Below are positions 57,101 through 64,000 of a DNA stretch of 64,000 nt, one piece after another. Positions within the stretch are counted from its first letter, which is position 1. Each line of letters opens with the position of its first letter. The stretch lies in the NCBI GenBank assembly GCA_903860975.1, contig CAIOSI010000019.1, forward strand, positions 124,001-188,000, in the 5' to 3' direction. This stretch comes from an uncultured Alphaproteobacteria bacterium. Lineage in GTDB: Bacteria > Pseudomonadota > Alphaproteobacteria > Caulobacterales > Caulobacteraceae. A program made the position numbers and the translations under genes. The notes beneath the pieces are model-generated. The model saw only the letters and a program-made list of their open reading frames with translations. It was not told where the DNA came from and did not search any database.

Positions 57101-57668
57101 CGATCATGATCGCCTTGGTCGCGATGTCCTGGTTGGCGCCAACGGCACGCTGTGCAGCGACGGCAGCGAAGAAGGACTGCGAGGAGATAATCGACGCCTC
57201 AGCAGCGGCTACTTGGGTTGCACCCACCACACCACTGCCGACAATTTGCTCGTAGGCCGCAACGACCGCTTGGGCAAACGTCAGAGGTCCGTAAGACGCC
57301 GCGAAGCCGGCCGCGCTCGCGCTGGCCGTCGCGAGATTGATCGCGAAGTTGTAATAGCGGTTTTCCTTATTGAAACCCGCGTAGTAGGCGCTGCTCAGAT
57401 CGTTGGCGTTACCACCGCCATGAACCAGGTAAGCCAGGCCGGCTAAGGTCGGCGATGCGCCCGTGAAGAACTGGTAGGTGGCCAGCGCCACATCGGTCTT
57501 GTCCTGCGCAAACACCAAGACGTTGGCGATTGTCGCCGCGTCGGAAAGCGCGCCGCTCGCGTTTTGCGTCGCATAGGCCTGCAGCAGAAGAGCTTCCGCC
57601 GCACTGGGCTGAATTCCAAGATTCTCGTTGGTGTAGAACGTGGTCAGCTGAGCTGCGGAATAAGGCAT
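54108..57668 (-). CDS. rsaA: S-layer protein (RsaA homologue), RTX-type, type I secreted
   Basis: 1186 residues, somewhat longer than the 1026 of Caulobacter crescentus RsaA. Residues 1-245 match its N-terminal LPS-anchor region (AAQLTTFYTNENLGIQPSA, TYQFFTGASPTLAGLAYLV, KENRYYNFAINLATAS). RTX-like Ca-binding sites include GSNGNDTVNG (251-260) and NGGGGNNVFN. The central part is a very long Thr/Ala/Ser/Val beta-strand array with TTAVSVTESAAATASATVAG, close to RsaA sequence. The C-terminal 60 residues (FNFQGNTYIVEQANALG... ALSIGALGVLALHG) match the RsaA secretion signal. No Sec signal peptide, Cys absent. It forms the crystalline cell-surface lattice. Leftward, monocistronic, with strong RBS and terminator. 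Confidence 0.95.
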   Translation of the reverse strand: MPYSAAQLTTFYTNENLGIQPSAAEALLLQAYATQNASGALSDAATIANVLVFAQDKTDVALATYQFFTGASPTLAGLAYLVHGGGNANDLSSAYYAGFNKENRYYNFAINLATASASAAGFAASYGPLTFAQAVVAAYEQIVGSGVVGATQVAAAEASIISSQSFFAAVAAQRAVGANQDIATKAIMIGYILEEAQKADIGIYAKAIDQFVTTLGNTGTATTGNLLTLYPPANQPGVTFTLTAGIDNFAGSNGNDTVNGVQSGLTPLDNINGGGGNNVFNLIDNLAISGVPASAILTNFQTINLESAVSVTFSSAADAGALALNSISGGAATLTAATSTNVSSTSTGGASVTGGANVSVADTGGVDVVTGAVGAIAVADAAQAANNVTVSGGTSVSVSVTGSTGGAIAIGGTTAPTGSVTVSEAVSTAAATGATIAVTGGTTVGVTETSANAKNTTVTFGAVTVTGTANTTAVSVTESAAATASATVAGVVDSAVAITDLNGASATLAGTIATVSLTNVASATITDGALSTLSFAGTDGAVTITDNLTKATATTLALNLTSAKSGGIVDANNEISTVNITESGNSTLTGITDTGLKTVTVAGTGGLTIDAFNAAVTSLTISGAAGLTGTAGAPLNVSGGAATLTITDSSSAAVNVKIAGSQTFAGATSSGTDTVTISADANKAIAAGTAINNEIILSGVGTAFLDVATKTQGNISGFTVLGTDAGSSGVFDLKYLPTITSIDVTVAAGGGVQFINVVNGTALSIDAAIVGGVTYQLADATGATDSATVTIGTATTSGITTTGQLTLQDSTLVGLGNVTINSTSAPVVSPALPVTNVVSVLNDTGLTSLTLTGIANTTISSLIDNGSSLTVTNAGTGVLDKISLLNAANDPNLKTLNLNGNVELTSATLQSTAGVTISGATDNAAVTLTLTGAATGKTDVVTLGNGAVTVTDTGAGTVNITAGTGADSITTSGAGSVSITLGGATVGTDTVSVTNATSATIVIAAGANNVSATGAGVNSVTIGASGASAENVTFGTGTNTAVLGAHTGADNISVAAKLGISAIITGLNGTATSADKITFLGDGLAAGPVVVFSTTAINAYANGHALDSTQLSTALAAMFDTVGNLGAGLAQHTIGEFNFQGNTYIVEQANALGTPVGAADTVVELIGTVPVTALSIGALGVLALHG

Positions 57669-58094
57669 TTGATTTCACTCTCCTGAAGACTTTCGGGGCG
57701 GCGGCGCAATGCGACCGCCTAACCCCACGGATTCGAACTACAGCATACTTCATACCCTGGCAAGTGGCCGCCATTAGGTATTCGCACAATCGCGTCGCGG
57801 TTGTTAAATCTTCACAATTATGAACGCCGGCGAGCGATCATACTGGCCAGGATTCCCCCATCGCTGCACTTCGATATGAAGGTGCTGTCGGGATGTAAAG
57901 TTCTTTCCTTAATCAAAGCCTAACCTGCGCGGAGGACCCTTGGCAGACGCTGGGATTGAGCGATGAGGTTGCGCGTCCGGCTGGCTTGCAAACCGGGCGT
58001 ACAGCAAAGTCCTAATGAGCGCTTGTATGGGGGATGCCGCACAGCTAGTCTAATAGGCGGTGTTTTGTTACCCGCCGCGTTCAGAGGCACTTCT
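57669..58094. promoter_or_regulatory. divergent control region of rsaA and the XRE gene
   Basis: 426 bases between rsaA and the rightward XRE gene, long enough for a strong rsaA promoter, an extended 5' UTR and the XRE promoter. I cannot place a certain -35/-10 pair. A TTCGAAT-like loop at about 57725 is not part of a tRNA. Confidence 0.5.
57678..57684 (-). promoter_or_regulatory. strong Shine-Dalgarno of rsaA
   Basis: Read leftward, AGGAGAG is placed 9 bases before the rsaA ATG at 57668. The near-perfect match to the anti-SD and good spacing fit the very high expression expected of an S-layer gene and support this start. Confidence 0.75.
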
Positions 58095-58391
58095 ATGTAC
58101 GGCAATCCCCAGAAGCGTTCCGCACTCGACGTGCAAGACCTCCGCCGCGAAGGCGGGCGGTGGCTGAAAGACTTGCGTGAGAAGGCGAGCCTTTCGCAAC
58201 GTGAGTTGGCTTTGAAGGTTGGAGCCGAGTATTACACCTTTATTTCTCAGCTCGAAACCGGTCGTGGTCGCATTCCGCCCGATCGCTATCTGCAATGGGC
58301 AGAAGCCCTCGGTATCGCTGCGCCTGTTTTTGTGCGCGGTTTGATGCGCTATTACGACCCTCTAACGCACGCGATACTCTTCGACGACTGA
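58095..58391 (+). CDS. XRE-family transcriptional regulator beside rsaA
   Basis: 98 residues. HTH_3 domain at about residues 20-78: GRWLKDLREKASLSQRELA, then KVGAEYYTFISQLETGRGRIP, a classic XRE pattern, followed by YLQWAEALGIAAPVFVRGLMRYYDP. No further domain. ATG 58095 is preferred to an upstream in-frame ATG at 57963, as AGAGG is suitably placed. Divergent from rsaA and 36 bases upstream of a 485-residue protein in the same direction. It is a good candidate for control of rsaA or of the neighbour (inferred from position). Confidence 0.85.
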   Translation: MYGNPQKRSALDVQDLRREGGRWLKDLREKASLSQRELALKVGAEYYTFISQLETGRGRIPPDRYLQWAEALGIAAPVFVRGLMRYYDPLTHAILFDD

Positions 58392-58427
58392 TCTGGATTC
58401 TGGGCGCGATTGCGCGGATAAGGGGCC

Positions 58428-59885
58428 ATGGCGCAGGTTCTGCAGTTTCAACGCCGTTTCGTGCGCCAACCTGGTTGGACGCAAAGCGAGCTTGCCGAGT
58501 TCTATCGGGTCGAGAGTGCGTTGGCTCAAGCCGGTCTGCACCTGGAAACCGAAGAGGGCGTTACTGACGAAGGCGATCCGTGGTTTGTCTTCTGTCGCCA
58601 CGACAGCGGCGAGATTTTCATCCATTTTGCTCGGATTGACGGCGAGTTCATCATCGATGGCTTCGGCTATGAACGTGTCGCGCGGGGCGACAATTTTGCG
58701 TCGCTCGTCCGGGACCTGATTTCCAGCGACCTGTTTGCTCTGGCAAAGCCGAAACCGAAGACCGGCAACATCTTCTTACATCCTGCTGCGCTTTTGATCA
58801 TGCTTGTGGGGTCTGCATTCCTCCACAGCAGCGAAGCCAAGGCCGCTGATGTTCACGATAGGGCCGAGCCGCGACGTTTCAGTGGGTTGCTGCAGATCCT
58901 CGGGAAAAGCGCGAGCGAAACGCTCTCCTCGGATTTCGATACGGTCCAGGCCGCAGCGCTGGTGGCCGGCGCTGTTCTGGCCACGGAACCCCAGGCCTTG
59001 TCCATCGCATCGCCGCAGGCTGCTTTCGTCCCATCCGTCACGGATCAGGCGATTGGCGACGTGGACGTGCTGTCTCAGGCAAGCAGCGTTTCGCAGAGCC
59101 CCGTGAAATCGGTAAGGGCAGAGGCGAGCGCAGTCACATTATCGACAGCGAATGCGCCAATCGAACATTTCGCACAATCCATCACCGCGTCCACCGTCGA
59201 ACCGGCAGCGGCTGACATTTCGATCAGCCTTGCACCGACTGAGCCTTTGCGGATGTTGGTCGCCAGCGCCGCCATCGTTACGCCGGCGCTTTTCAACGGA
59301 CCAACCAATTTCGATGGCGTTTTCCTGGCGGCCGCCCTGCCCGTGGCACTTCCCGCCGATGACGCCGGTGCCTTGTTACAAGGGCTGATAACCCAGGATC
59401 ATCCGGTCATCGCGCTCAACGGCGCGCTATCTGACCTCGTCGTTGGCCTCGTGAAAAACGGGCTGCATGTCGCGGCGGCAGTGGCCCAAGCCACGTCTAC
59501 TCCATCGACTGCGACCTCTGGACTGCCGCAAGCCCCTGCGCCGACGGATGCGGGCGGGGTAGCCGCTGAGGCGCCAGCCTCAACTGTCGTGTCTGCGCCA
59601 GCCACGACCGCGGTCTATACGCCCACCTCTGCAACCGCCGCGCCGTTGTCCCAGCCCCTATTCCACGATCCTGTTATCGACAGCGCGATTTCGCAATTCA
59701 TCTCCAACGCGCCGCATTGGGAGGTGCTTGTGAGTGGCAGGGATCTCGTTGTCTACGACGCCGACATCTTTGGTCCCCATGGCGCTGTTCCGTTGGACAG
59801 TGTCACATTCACCTTCGCTGATGGTTCTTCTGTGAGCCTGGTGGGAACCGCAGCTGAACTCGCCTACGCCCACGGCCCCCACTAG
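58428..59885 (+). CDS. unrecognised single-pass membrane protein beside rsaA
   Basis: 485 residues. Residues 1-100 form a compact hydrophilic domain with conserved-looking features (FVRQPGWTQSELAEFYRVE, TDEGDPWFVFCRHDSGEIF, FIIDGFGYERV). A transmembrane segment follows at about 120-137 (LHPAALLIMLVGSAFLHS). The next roughly 280 residues are Ala/Ser/Thr/Pro/Val-rich low complexity. The last 75 (SAISQFISNAPHWEVLVSGRDLVVYDADI onward, split) look like a small folded domain. It resembles proteins I have seen next to type I secreted surface proteins in related bacteria, but no function is known. Arrangement with the XRE gene suggests a two-gene unit linked to S-layer synthesis or export. Confidence 0.75.
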   Translation: MAQVLQFQRRFVRQPGWTQSELAEFYRVESALAQAGLHLETEEGVTDEGDPWFVFCRHDSGEIFIHFARIDGEFIIDGFGYERVARGDNFASLVRDLISSDLFALAKPKPKTGNIFLHPAALLIMLVGSAFLHSSEAKAADVHDRAEPRRFSGLLQILGKSASETLSSDFDTVQAAALVAGAVLATEPQALSIASPQAAFVPSVTDQAIGDVDVLSQASSVSQSPVKSVRAEASAVTLSTANAPIEHFAQSITASTVEPAAADISISLAPTEPLRMLVASAAIVTPALFNGPTNFDGVFLAAALPVALPADDAGALLQGLITQDHPVIALNGALSDLVVGLVKNGLHVAAAVAQATSTPSTATSGLPQAPAPTDAGGVAAEAPASTVVSAPATTAVYTPTSATAAPLSQPLFHDPVIDSAISQFISNAPHWEVLVSGRDLVVYDADIFGPHGAVPLDSVTFTFADGSSVSLVGTAAELAYAHGPH

Positions 59886-59912
59886 TTCAACCGCGCAAGG
59901 AAGGTGGGGCCT

Positions 59913-61235
59913 ATGCACCGGCTAAGGCTGAGCTTGAGCATTCAGCAGGCCATGGCGAAACAATACCATGACGAAGAGGTGCTCGATGCGGCCGATGTCG
60001 CGCCGATCGAGGCCGTAAATCCGCCGCGAGCGTCATCCTTACCGACACCGCCAAGCTTGAAGCGTCGCCTGTTCGGCTGGGTCTTCAATTTGGCCGACTA
60101 TGCCCGGCGCTTCCTCCTCGCATCGCCCGACCACCAGCTGCTCCAGGTTCGGGCCTCGCTCGCCGAGATGCAGGATCAGATATCTCATCAGGCCGCCGAG
60201 CAGGCCCGACAAGTCGCCGAACAGGCCAGACAGGCCGCCGAGCAATCCATGCAGGCCGCGGCGCAATTAAAGTTGCTCACCGAGACCCTTGCACGCCAAG
60301 AGGCGATTTTGCGGGAACTTCAGGCAGACCGCCAGGCGCGTGCAATGGCGGCAGCGGTGTCAGATGGCGAGCTGCGCAAGCTACAATCGATCTTGGGTCC
60401 TCGGTTTGACGAGCTCGAGATCAAGATTCGGCCGCTCATCGAATTTGACAGCGAATCCTATGCGGCCCGGCTCGCCGATGGCTACGTCATGTTGCCTCGC
60501 TCAGAGCCGGTCTTCACCACCATGGTCGTCAATGCACCGTCTGGCGGCTTGGAGGCAGGCACCAGGCGAGTGCTTCGCGCGTTGATCAAGCCAGGGATGA
60601 TCGTTGCAGACGTCGGCGCAAATGTGGGATTGCTCACCGTCGCATGCGCTCGCGCGACGGCACACACCGGTAAGGTGCACGCCTTCGAGCCCGACCCTAC
60701 GGTACGTCGGCAACTCGAAAAGACCCTGCACCTGAACGGGCTTTCCTGGGTGGATGTCCATGCCGCCGCAGCCGGCCGCGCCAACGAGACCATGCGGTTC
60801 AACGTCAGCCCGATCATTGGCCACAGCTCGCTCTATGAACTGCCAAGCGATGAAGGCGCCGGCAGCCAGAAAATCGACGTACAAGTCGTCAGACTGGACG
60901 ACGCCATTTCACAGACGGGCCAGCTCAATGTGGTGAAAATCGACGTCGAAGGCGCAGAGCTCGACGTGCTGGCGGGAATGAGCGGTCACATTGACGCCAA
61001 CCCTGCGATGGCGATTATCGCGGAATTCGGTCCGTCGCATTTGGAACGACTGGGGGTCTCACCTGAGACGTGGTGGTCAGCTTTTGCCGCCTATGGATTT
61101 AGGGCGTTCGCAATCTCCGAACCCACCGGGGTGTGTTCGCCGATTACGCTTGATCGCGCGCTGATGCAGGACTCGATCAACCTGGTTTTCCTTCGTGAGG
61201 ACAGCGGCCTTGTCGGCCAGTTGCCGGTCGCGTGA
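59913..61235 (+). CDS. FkbM-family methyltransferase with N-terminal coiled coil
   Basis: 440 residues. A coiled-coil region at about 80-140 has repeated AEQARQ and AEQ units (QAAEQARQVAEQARQAAEQ). The FkbM methyltransferase core occupies about 200-430: IKPGMIVADVGANVGLLTVA (SAM motif I), HAFEPDPTVRRQLEKTL, and the FkbM signature VVKIDVEGAELDVLAGM. It likely O-methylates sugar residues of surface glycans. ATG 59913 is preferred (GGAAGG 9 bases upstream) over GTG 59904. Its 5' end is 27 bases after the 485-residue gene stop, so the genes may be co-transcribed; a glycosyltransferase follows. Confidence 0.88.
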   Translation: MHRLRLSLSIQQAMAKQYHDEEVLDAADVAPIEAVNPPRASSLPTPPSLKRRLFGWVFNLADYARRFLLASPDHQLLQVRASLAEMQDQISHQAAEQARQVAEQARQAAEQSMQAAAQLKLLTETLARQEAILRELQADRQARAMAAAVSDGELRKLQSILGPRFDELEIKIRPLIEFDSESYAARLADGYVMLPRSEPVFTTMVVNAPSGGLEAGTRRVLRALIKPGMIVADVGANVGLLTVACARATAHTGKVHAFEPDPTVRRQLEKTLHLNGLSWVDVHAAAAGRANETMRFNVSPIIGHSSLYELPSDEGAGSQKIDVQVVRLDDAISQTGQLNVVKIDVEGAELDVLAGMSGHIDANPAMAIIAEFGPSHLERLGVSPETWWSAFAAYGFRAFAISEPTGVCSPITLDRALMQDSINLVFLREDSGLVGQLPVA

Positions 61236-61269
61236 AGCTGTTGATCCTCGTCAAATTCAAAGGCGCTCC

Positions 61270-62616
61270 ATGAAGATCGGTTGGGCGACGCCGCGCGTTC
61301 AACGCTCCGCAATTGGCCGCGTGAGCATTGTCATCACCGATCTGCTCCAAAAGATCGGTCACGACGTGACCTTGATCGGTTTGGAGTGGGAGCGCCCTGA
61401 GGGCGAACCTTTACATGCCTCGAACGCAACGACGGTATTTTGGCGCGATCTGACGCCCGACCAGATGCGCGCCGACTTCGACATGATCGTCGTCAACGTC
61501 GGTGACAATTTTCTGTTTCACGGCGGCATTTTCCATCTTCTCGATCACGCGCCCTGCGTGGGCATATTTCATGATTTCTATCTCTATAACCTCTTCCGCG
61601 GCTGGCTTGCGGCCCATGGGCTCAGCCCAGAAGTCGCCCAGCGCACGATCGTCGATACCTATGGGGCGCACGCGAAGGAGACCGCACGATTGGCGGTTTC
61701 AGAGACCCTCACGCTTGCGGCCTCCGCCAGGTCGGTACCGATGACCGAATGGATTGGACGCCGGTGCATTGGCGCACTCGCTCACGCTGAGTTTTACGCG
61801 AATCGACTGCTGGCGAGCTGCGCAGGCCCCGTCAGCGTCGCAGACCTGCCCTTTCAGGGTCGCGGCGTGGGCGAATTACCCAAGCGCGACCGGTCCCAAA
61901 TCGTGGCGCTGACAGTGGGAGTCATGAACCCCAACAAGTGCGTCGATCGCGTGATTGAGGCCCTGGGCTCAGATGGCCTTCAGGGCCGGATCGAATATCG
62001 GCTCGCGGGACCTATCGAGGACGGCGAACGCCAGCGCCTTGAAGAGATTGCGGCCGACGTCGGGATCAAGGACCTCACCATTCTGGGCAGCGTCAGTGAT
62101 CAGGCCCTTCGCCACGAGCTCGAGAATGCCGATTTGATCTGCTGCCTGAGGAACCCCGTTCTTGAAGGGGCTTCTGGCTCCGCAATTGAAGGCCTCCTCA
62201 GTGGCAGACCGCTTATCGTTTCGGACGCAGGCTTCTATGCCGGCCTTCCGGACGCGCTGGTTTGCAAAGTCCCCGCCGACATCCCGATTGCCAGCCTGGC
62301 TGAGAAATTGAGGGGGCTCGCTGACGATGAGGACCTTCGACGCACGATGGGCGCCAAGGCACGCGAGTGGGCGACGGCGACGTTTCGGTCGGATCGCTAC
62401 GTTGAGAGGCTGACCGAACTCATGAACGCATCCGTCAGCGCCAGCGCTGCACTCGATGTGGGCCGGACCATCGGCGCGGAACTTCGCAGCCTTGGCGTTC
62501 CGCCAACTGACGCTGCCGTCGCAAGGATTGGCGAGACACTCGACGAGCTATTTGCCTTACCCGCGCATGATGTCCAAACCCGCGCCGCCAGGTCCGGGGC
62601 CCAACGACCGGCATGA
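61270..62616 (+). CDS. GT4-type glycosyltransferase
   Basis: 448 residues. N-terminal Rossmann part: KIGWATPRVQRSAIGRVSIVITDLL (split). C-terminal part: VALTVGVMNPNKCVDRVIEALG, then a donor-site motif ENADLICCLRNPVLEGASGSAIEGLLSG that keeps the E-x7-E-like spacing. A C-terminal helical extension follows. It should transfer a sugar in the same glycan pathway as the preceding FkbM protein. ATG 61270 is preferred to an upstream in-frame start at 61195. Confidence 0.88.
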   Translation: MKIGWATPRVQRSAIGRVSIVITDLLQKIGHDVTLIGLEWERPEGEPLHASNATTVFWRDLTPDQMRADFDMIVVNVGDNFLFHGGIFHLLDHAPCVGIFHDFYLYNLFRGWLAAHGLSPEVAQRTIVDTYGAHAKETARLAVSETLTLAASARSVPMTEWIGRRCIGALAHAEFYANRLLASCAGPVSVADLPFQGRGVGELPKRDRSQIVALTVGVMNPNKCVDRVIEALGSDGLQGRIEYRLAGPIEDGERQRLEEIAADVGIKDLTILGSVSDQALRHELENADLICCLRNPVLEGASGSAIEGLLSGRPLIVSDAGFYAGLPDALVCKVPADIPIASLAEKLRGLADDEDLRRTMGAKAREWATATFRSDRYVERLTELMNASVSASAALDVGRTIGAELRSLGVPPTDAAVARIGETLDELFALPAHDVQTRAARSGAQRPA

Positions 62617-62625
62617 ACGCGTCAA

Positions 62626-62871
62626 TTATAGCTCATCACCCTTTACGGGGTTCTTGCCGGCTCCAGCCTTCTTGAGAATGTCGAGCGCTTTGAGAACGTC
62701 CGCCCTTGCAGCCCGCTCGGAAAAGTAGCTCTCCGTTCGGATTGCCGACCGTTTTTCGGCCACAGCGACGTTGATCAATTGGTTCAGCGCCACGCCTTCG
62801 GCATCAGCCACCTTGCGGGCCTCCTCCATTAGCGACGGCTGAAGCCGCAGCGCGAAATTGCTCTTTCTCAT
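62626..62871 (-). CDS. ribbon-helix-helix antitoxin-like protein
   Basis: 81 residues. The N-terminal RHH motif (KSNFALRLQPSLMEEARKVADAEG in split form, then VALNQLINVAVAEKR) is typical of arc/HicB-like DNA-binding antitoxins, followed by a C-terminal tail that would wrap the toxin. Its ATG overlaps the toxin stop by 4 bases, so it is the second gene of the pair. It should autoregulate the operon and neutralise the PIN protein. Function inferred from pairing. Confidence 0.8.
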   Translation of the reverse strand: MRKSNFALRLQPSLMEEARKVADAEGVALNQLINVAVAEKRSAIRTESYFSERAARADVLKALDILKKAGAGKNPVKGDEL

Positions 62872-63296
62872 CTTGATGGCTCCAGTCTCTGCAGGGCCTC
62901 GCGGGGCGACAGCACCTCGACTCCGAACCGTTCTGCGACCTTTTCGAAGTCTCGTTTGTTGAAGGTCACTATAGCCTCAGCCTGACCGTTGGCCGCTGTC
63001 TCCAGAACCATATCGTCGTCCGCATCGCGCACTGCCGGCCGCCAGAGAAACGCCAACCGCACCGGCTCAGCCGTCGCCGCGACCGCATCTAGAATCGAGC
63101 CTACATCCTCGGGCGTGAGGCCTGACGCTTCGAGGTGCTCGGTCCGAATCATTACCGCCTCGAACTCGATCAACAATGGTGTCGAGACCAACATGGTCAC
63201 CCGTCGCTACAGCCCTGCAGCCAACAAGCGATTAGACGCGCCCGCATTGCTGCGGATTGCGGCGACCATCGCCGACGTGTCGAGAACAACGCGCAC
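62868..63296 (-). pseudogene. PIN-domain toxin with in-frame stop codon
   Basis: Reading from GTG 63296, the frame begins RVVLDTSAMVAAIRSNAG, the first catalytic Asp region (D6) of the putative-toxin PIN family. A TAG at 63207-63209 stops translation after 29 codons. The frame then continues unbroken to 62868 as TMLVSTPLLIEFEAVMIRTEH ... DADDDMVLETA ... AIVTFNKRDF, with the remaining acidic residues. The normal protein would be about 142 residues. A start at GTG 63200 would lack D6, so the RNase is likely inactive unless the stop is a sequence error or is suppressed. The antitoxin partner is intact. Confidence 0.8.
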
Positions 63297-63398
63297 GCCA
63301 GCAATTCAGATATTGCCCGCGATATTGCAAGATGCAGACTCTAACGCCGGGGGGGATCCGCGCGCCGCCTGACACGCGCATCCGCTTGAGGCATTCGC

Positions 63399-64000
63399 CT
63401 AGCCTGGATGATAGACGAAGCCAGGCTGAGCATACGTGCCGATGATATCGACGCCGAACGAGGCATTGTGAAGGGCGACATCGCTAAGGAAGGCGTCGTT
63501 GGACTGGGCGTAGGTGCCCACGTCAGCGCTCTGGGCCTGCGCCAGAAGCCAACCCACCATGGCAGCTTTCGTGCCAATACCGGTCAGACCATCGTGACCA
63601 TAGTCGGCGAAGTACTGAGCCCGCGTTTCCGTCACGCCGTTCGAGGTCACCAAGGTATTCAGCAAGGTATCGACCTTAGCTGCGGTGGGCGCAGAACCAA
63701 AGATCGTCATGTAGGCCTGGGCTGTGGCGTCAGAGAGGCTCAGAGCGCCATAGTGCGCCTGGAAATTCGTCGCGCCCGCACCGGCGGTTCCGAGGCTCAC
63801 CGCAAAGTTGATGTAGCGGTTTTCAACGCTGATATTCTGGTAGTAGCTGGAATTCAGGTTATTCGCGTTCGGACTTGTCGGAGAGACCAGGTAGTCCATC
63901 CCCGCCGCACTCGGCGCACTCCCGGTGAAAAACTCGTAAGTCATCGTTGCAACCGACGTGGTTCCCCCAGCCAGAGCGATGGCGGCCTTCAACGCGGCAT
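63399..64000 (-). CDS. secreted protein with RsaA-type anchor module, 5' part outside window
   Basis: About 200 codons to the stop at 63399 lie in the window; the frame is open to the right edge with no clear start, so the gene extends beyond. The visible part is the same module as residues 430-638 of the protein at 37680-39596 and the N-terminus of RsaA: VATMTYEFFTGSAPSAAGMD, NANNLNSSYYQN, ENRYINFAVSLGTAG, IGTKAAMVGWLLAQ, ending FGVDIIGTYAQPGFVYHPG. It is much closer to the metalloprotease copy than to RsaA. A protease or other effector domain upstream is expected by analogy. No signal peptide is visible. Confidence 0.85.
   Translation of the reverse strand, partial: AALKAAIALAGGTTSVATMTYEFFTGSAPSAAGMDYLVSPTSPNANNLNSSYYQNISVENRYINFAVSLGTAGAGATNFQAHYGALSLSDATAQAYMTIFGSAPTAAKVDTLLNTLVTSNGVTETRAQYFADYGHDGLTGIGTKAAMVGWLLAQAQSADVGTYAQSNDAFLSDVALHNASFGVDIIGTYAQPGFVYHPG

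Noticed and set aside
57713..57790. tRNA-like T-loop (GTTCGAATCC) on the minus strand
   Set aside because: The five bases on either side do not pair as a T-stem, and no acceptor or anticodon arms can be folded.
60190..60260. short tandem DNA repeat resembling a small satellite or CRISPR-like array
   Set aside because: It is in frame inside the FkbM gene and encodes AEQARQ coiled-coil units; there are no spacers or conserved repeats beyond that.

Overview
The window looks like a chromosomal segment of a member of the Caulobacteraceae (Caulobacter/Phenylobacterium-like alphaproteobacterium). The main reasons are a full-length homologue of the Caulobacter S-layer protein RsaA, its dedicated type I secretion genes interleaved with N-acetyl-perosamine O-antigen genes, adjacent recA and alaS, an alphaproteobacterial-type SOS box (GTTC-N7-GTTC class), and high-GC coding sequence throughout. 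I saw no rRNA, tRNA, IS element or CRISPR array.

Layout. (1) 1-15,304: catabolism of acyl-CoAs, probably acyclic isoprenoids. A long leftward operon carries a biotin-dependent carboxylase beta/alpha pair, two enoyl-CoA hydratases, AtuA, a phytanoyl-CoA dioxygenase-like protein, an aldo/keto reductase, a TauD-type dioxygenase (apparently damaged at its 5' end) and a CaiB-type CoA-transferase cut by the window edge. Divergent from it are two acyl-CoA dehydrogenases and an acyl-CoA ligase. (2) 15,371-24,223: housekeeping and accessory genes (alaS, recA, a PEP-CTERM protein, NIPSNAP, greA, a DegP-like protein lacking its catalytic His and Asp, a PaaI thioesterase). (3) 24,378-29,019: an orphan secreted metalloprotease, then surface-polysaccharide genes (glycosyltransferase, methyltransferase, Wzt-like ATPase without a permease). 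(4) 29,238-35,835: two small HTH regulators, then a type IV secretion cluster in the order virB1-B2-B3-B4-B5-B6 plus a virB7-like lipoprotein; virB8-B11 and virD4 are absent here. (5) 36,016-42,104: a secreted carboxylesterase, a metalloprotease carrying the RsaA cell-surface anchor module, a sulfotransferase and small unknowns.

(6) 42,292-64,000: the S-layer locus. rsaD and rsaE (ABC transporter and adaptor) are followed without a break by gmd, a perosamine N-acetyltransferase, GDP-perosamine synthase, two glycosyltransferases and rsaF (TolC-type channel). A methyltransferase separates these from a leftward rsaA ending in a strong terminator. Divergent from rsaA are an XRE regulator, an unrecognised 485-residue single-pass protein, a coiled-coil FkbM methyltransferase and another glycosyltransferase. 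The right end holds a PIN/RHH toxin-antitoxin pair whose toxin has an in-frame stop, and the 3' part of a third gene encoding the RsaA anchor module.

How the parts fit: the perosamine genes should make the smooth LPS that tethers the S-layer in Caulobacter, RsaD/E/F should export RsaA, and at least two further secreted proteins carry a domain homologous to the RsaA N-terminal anchor. The locus therefore reads as a system that builds an S-layer and attaches other proteins, including a protease, to the same LPS lattice.
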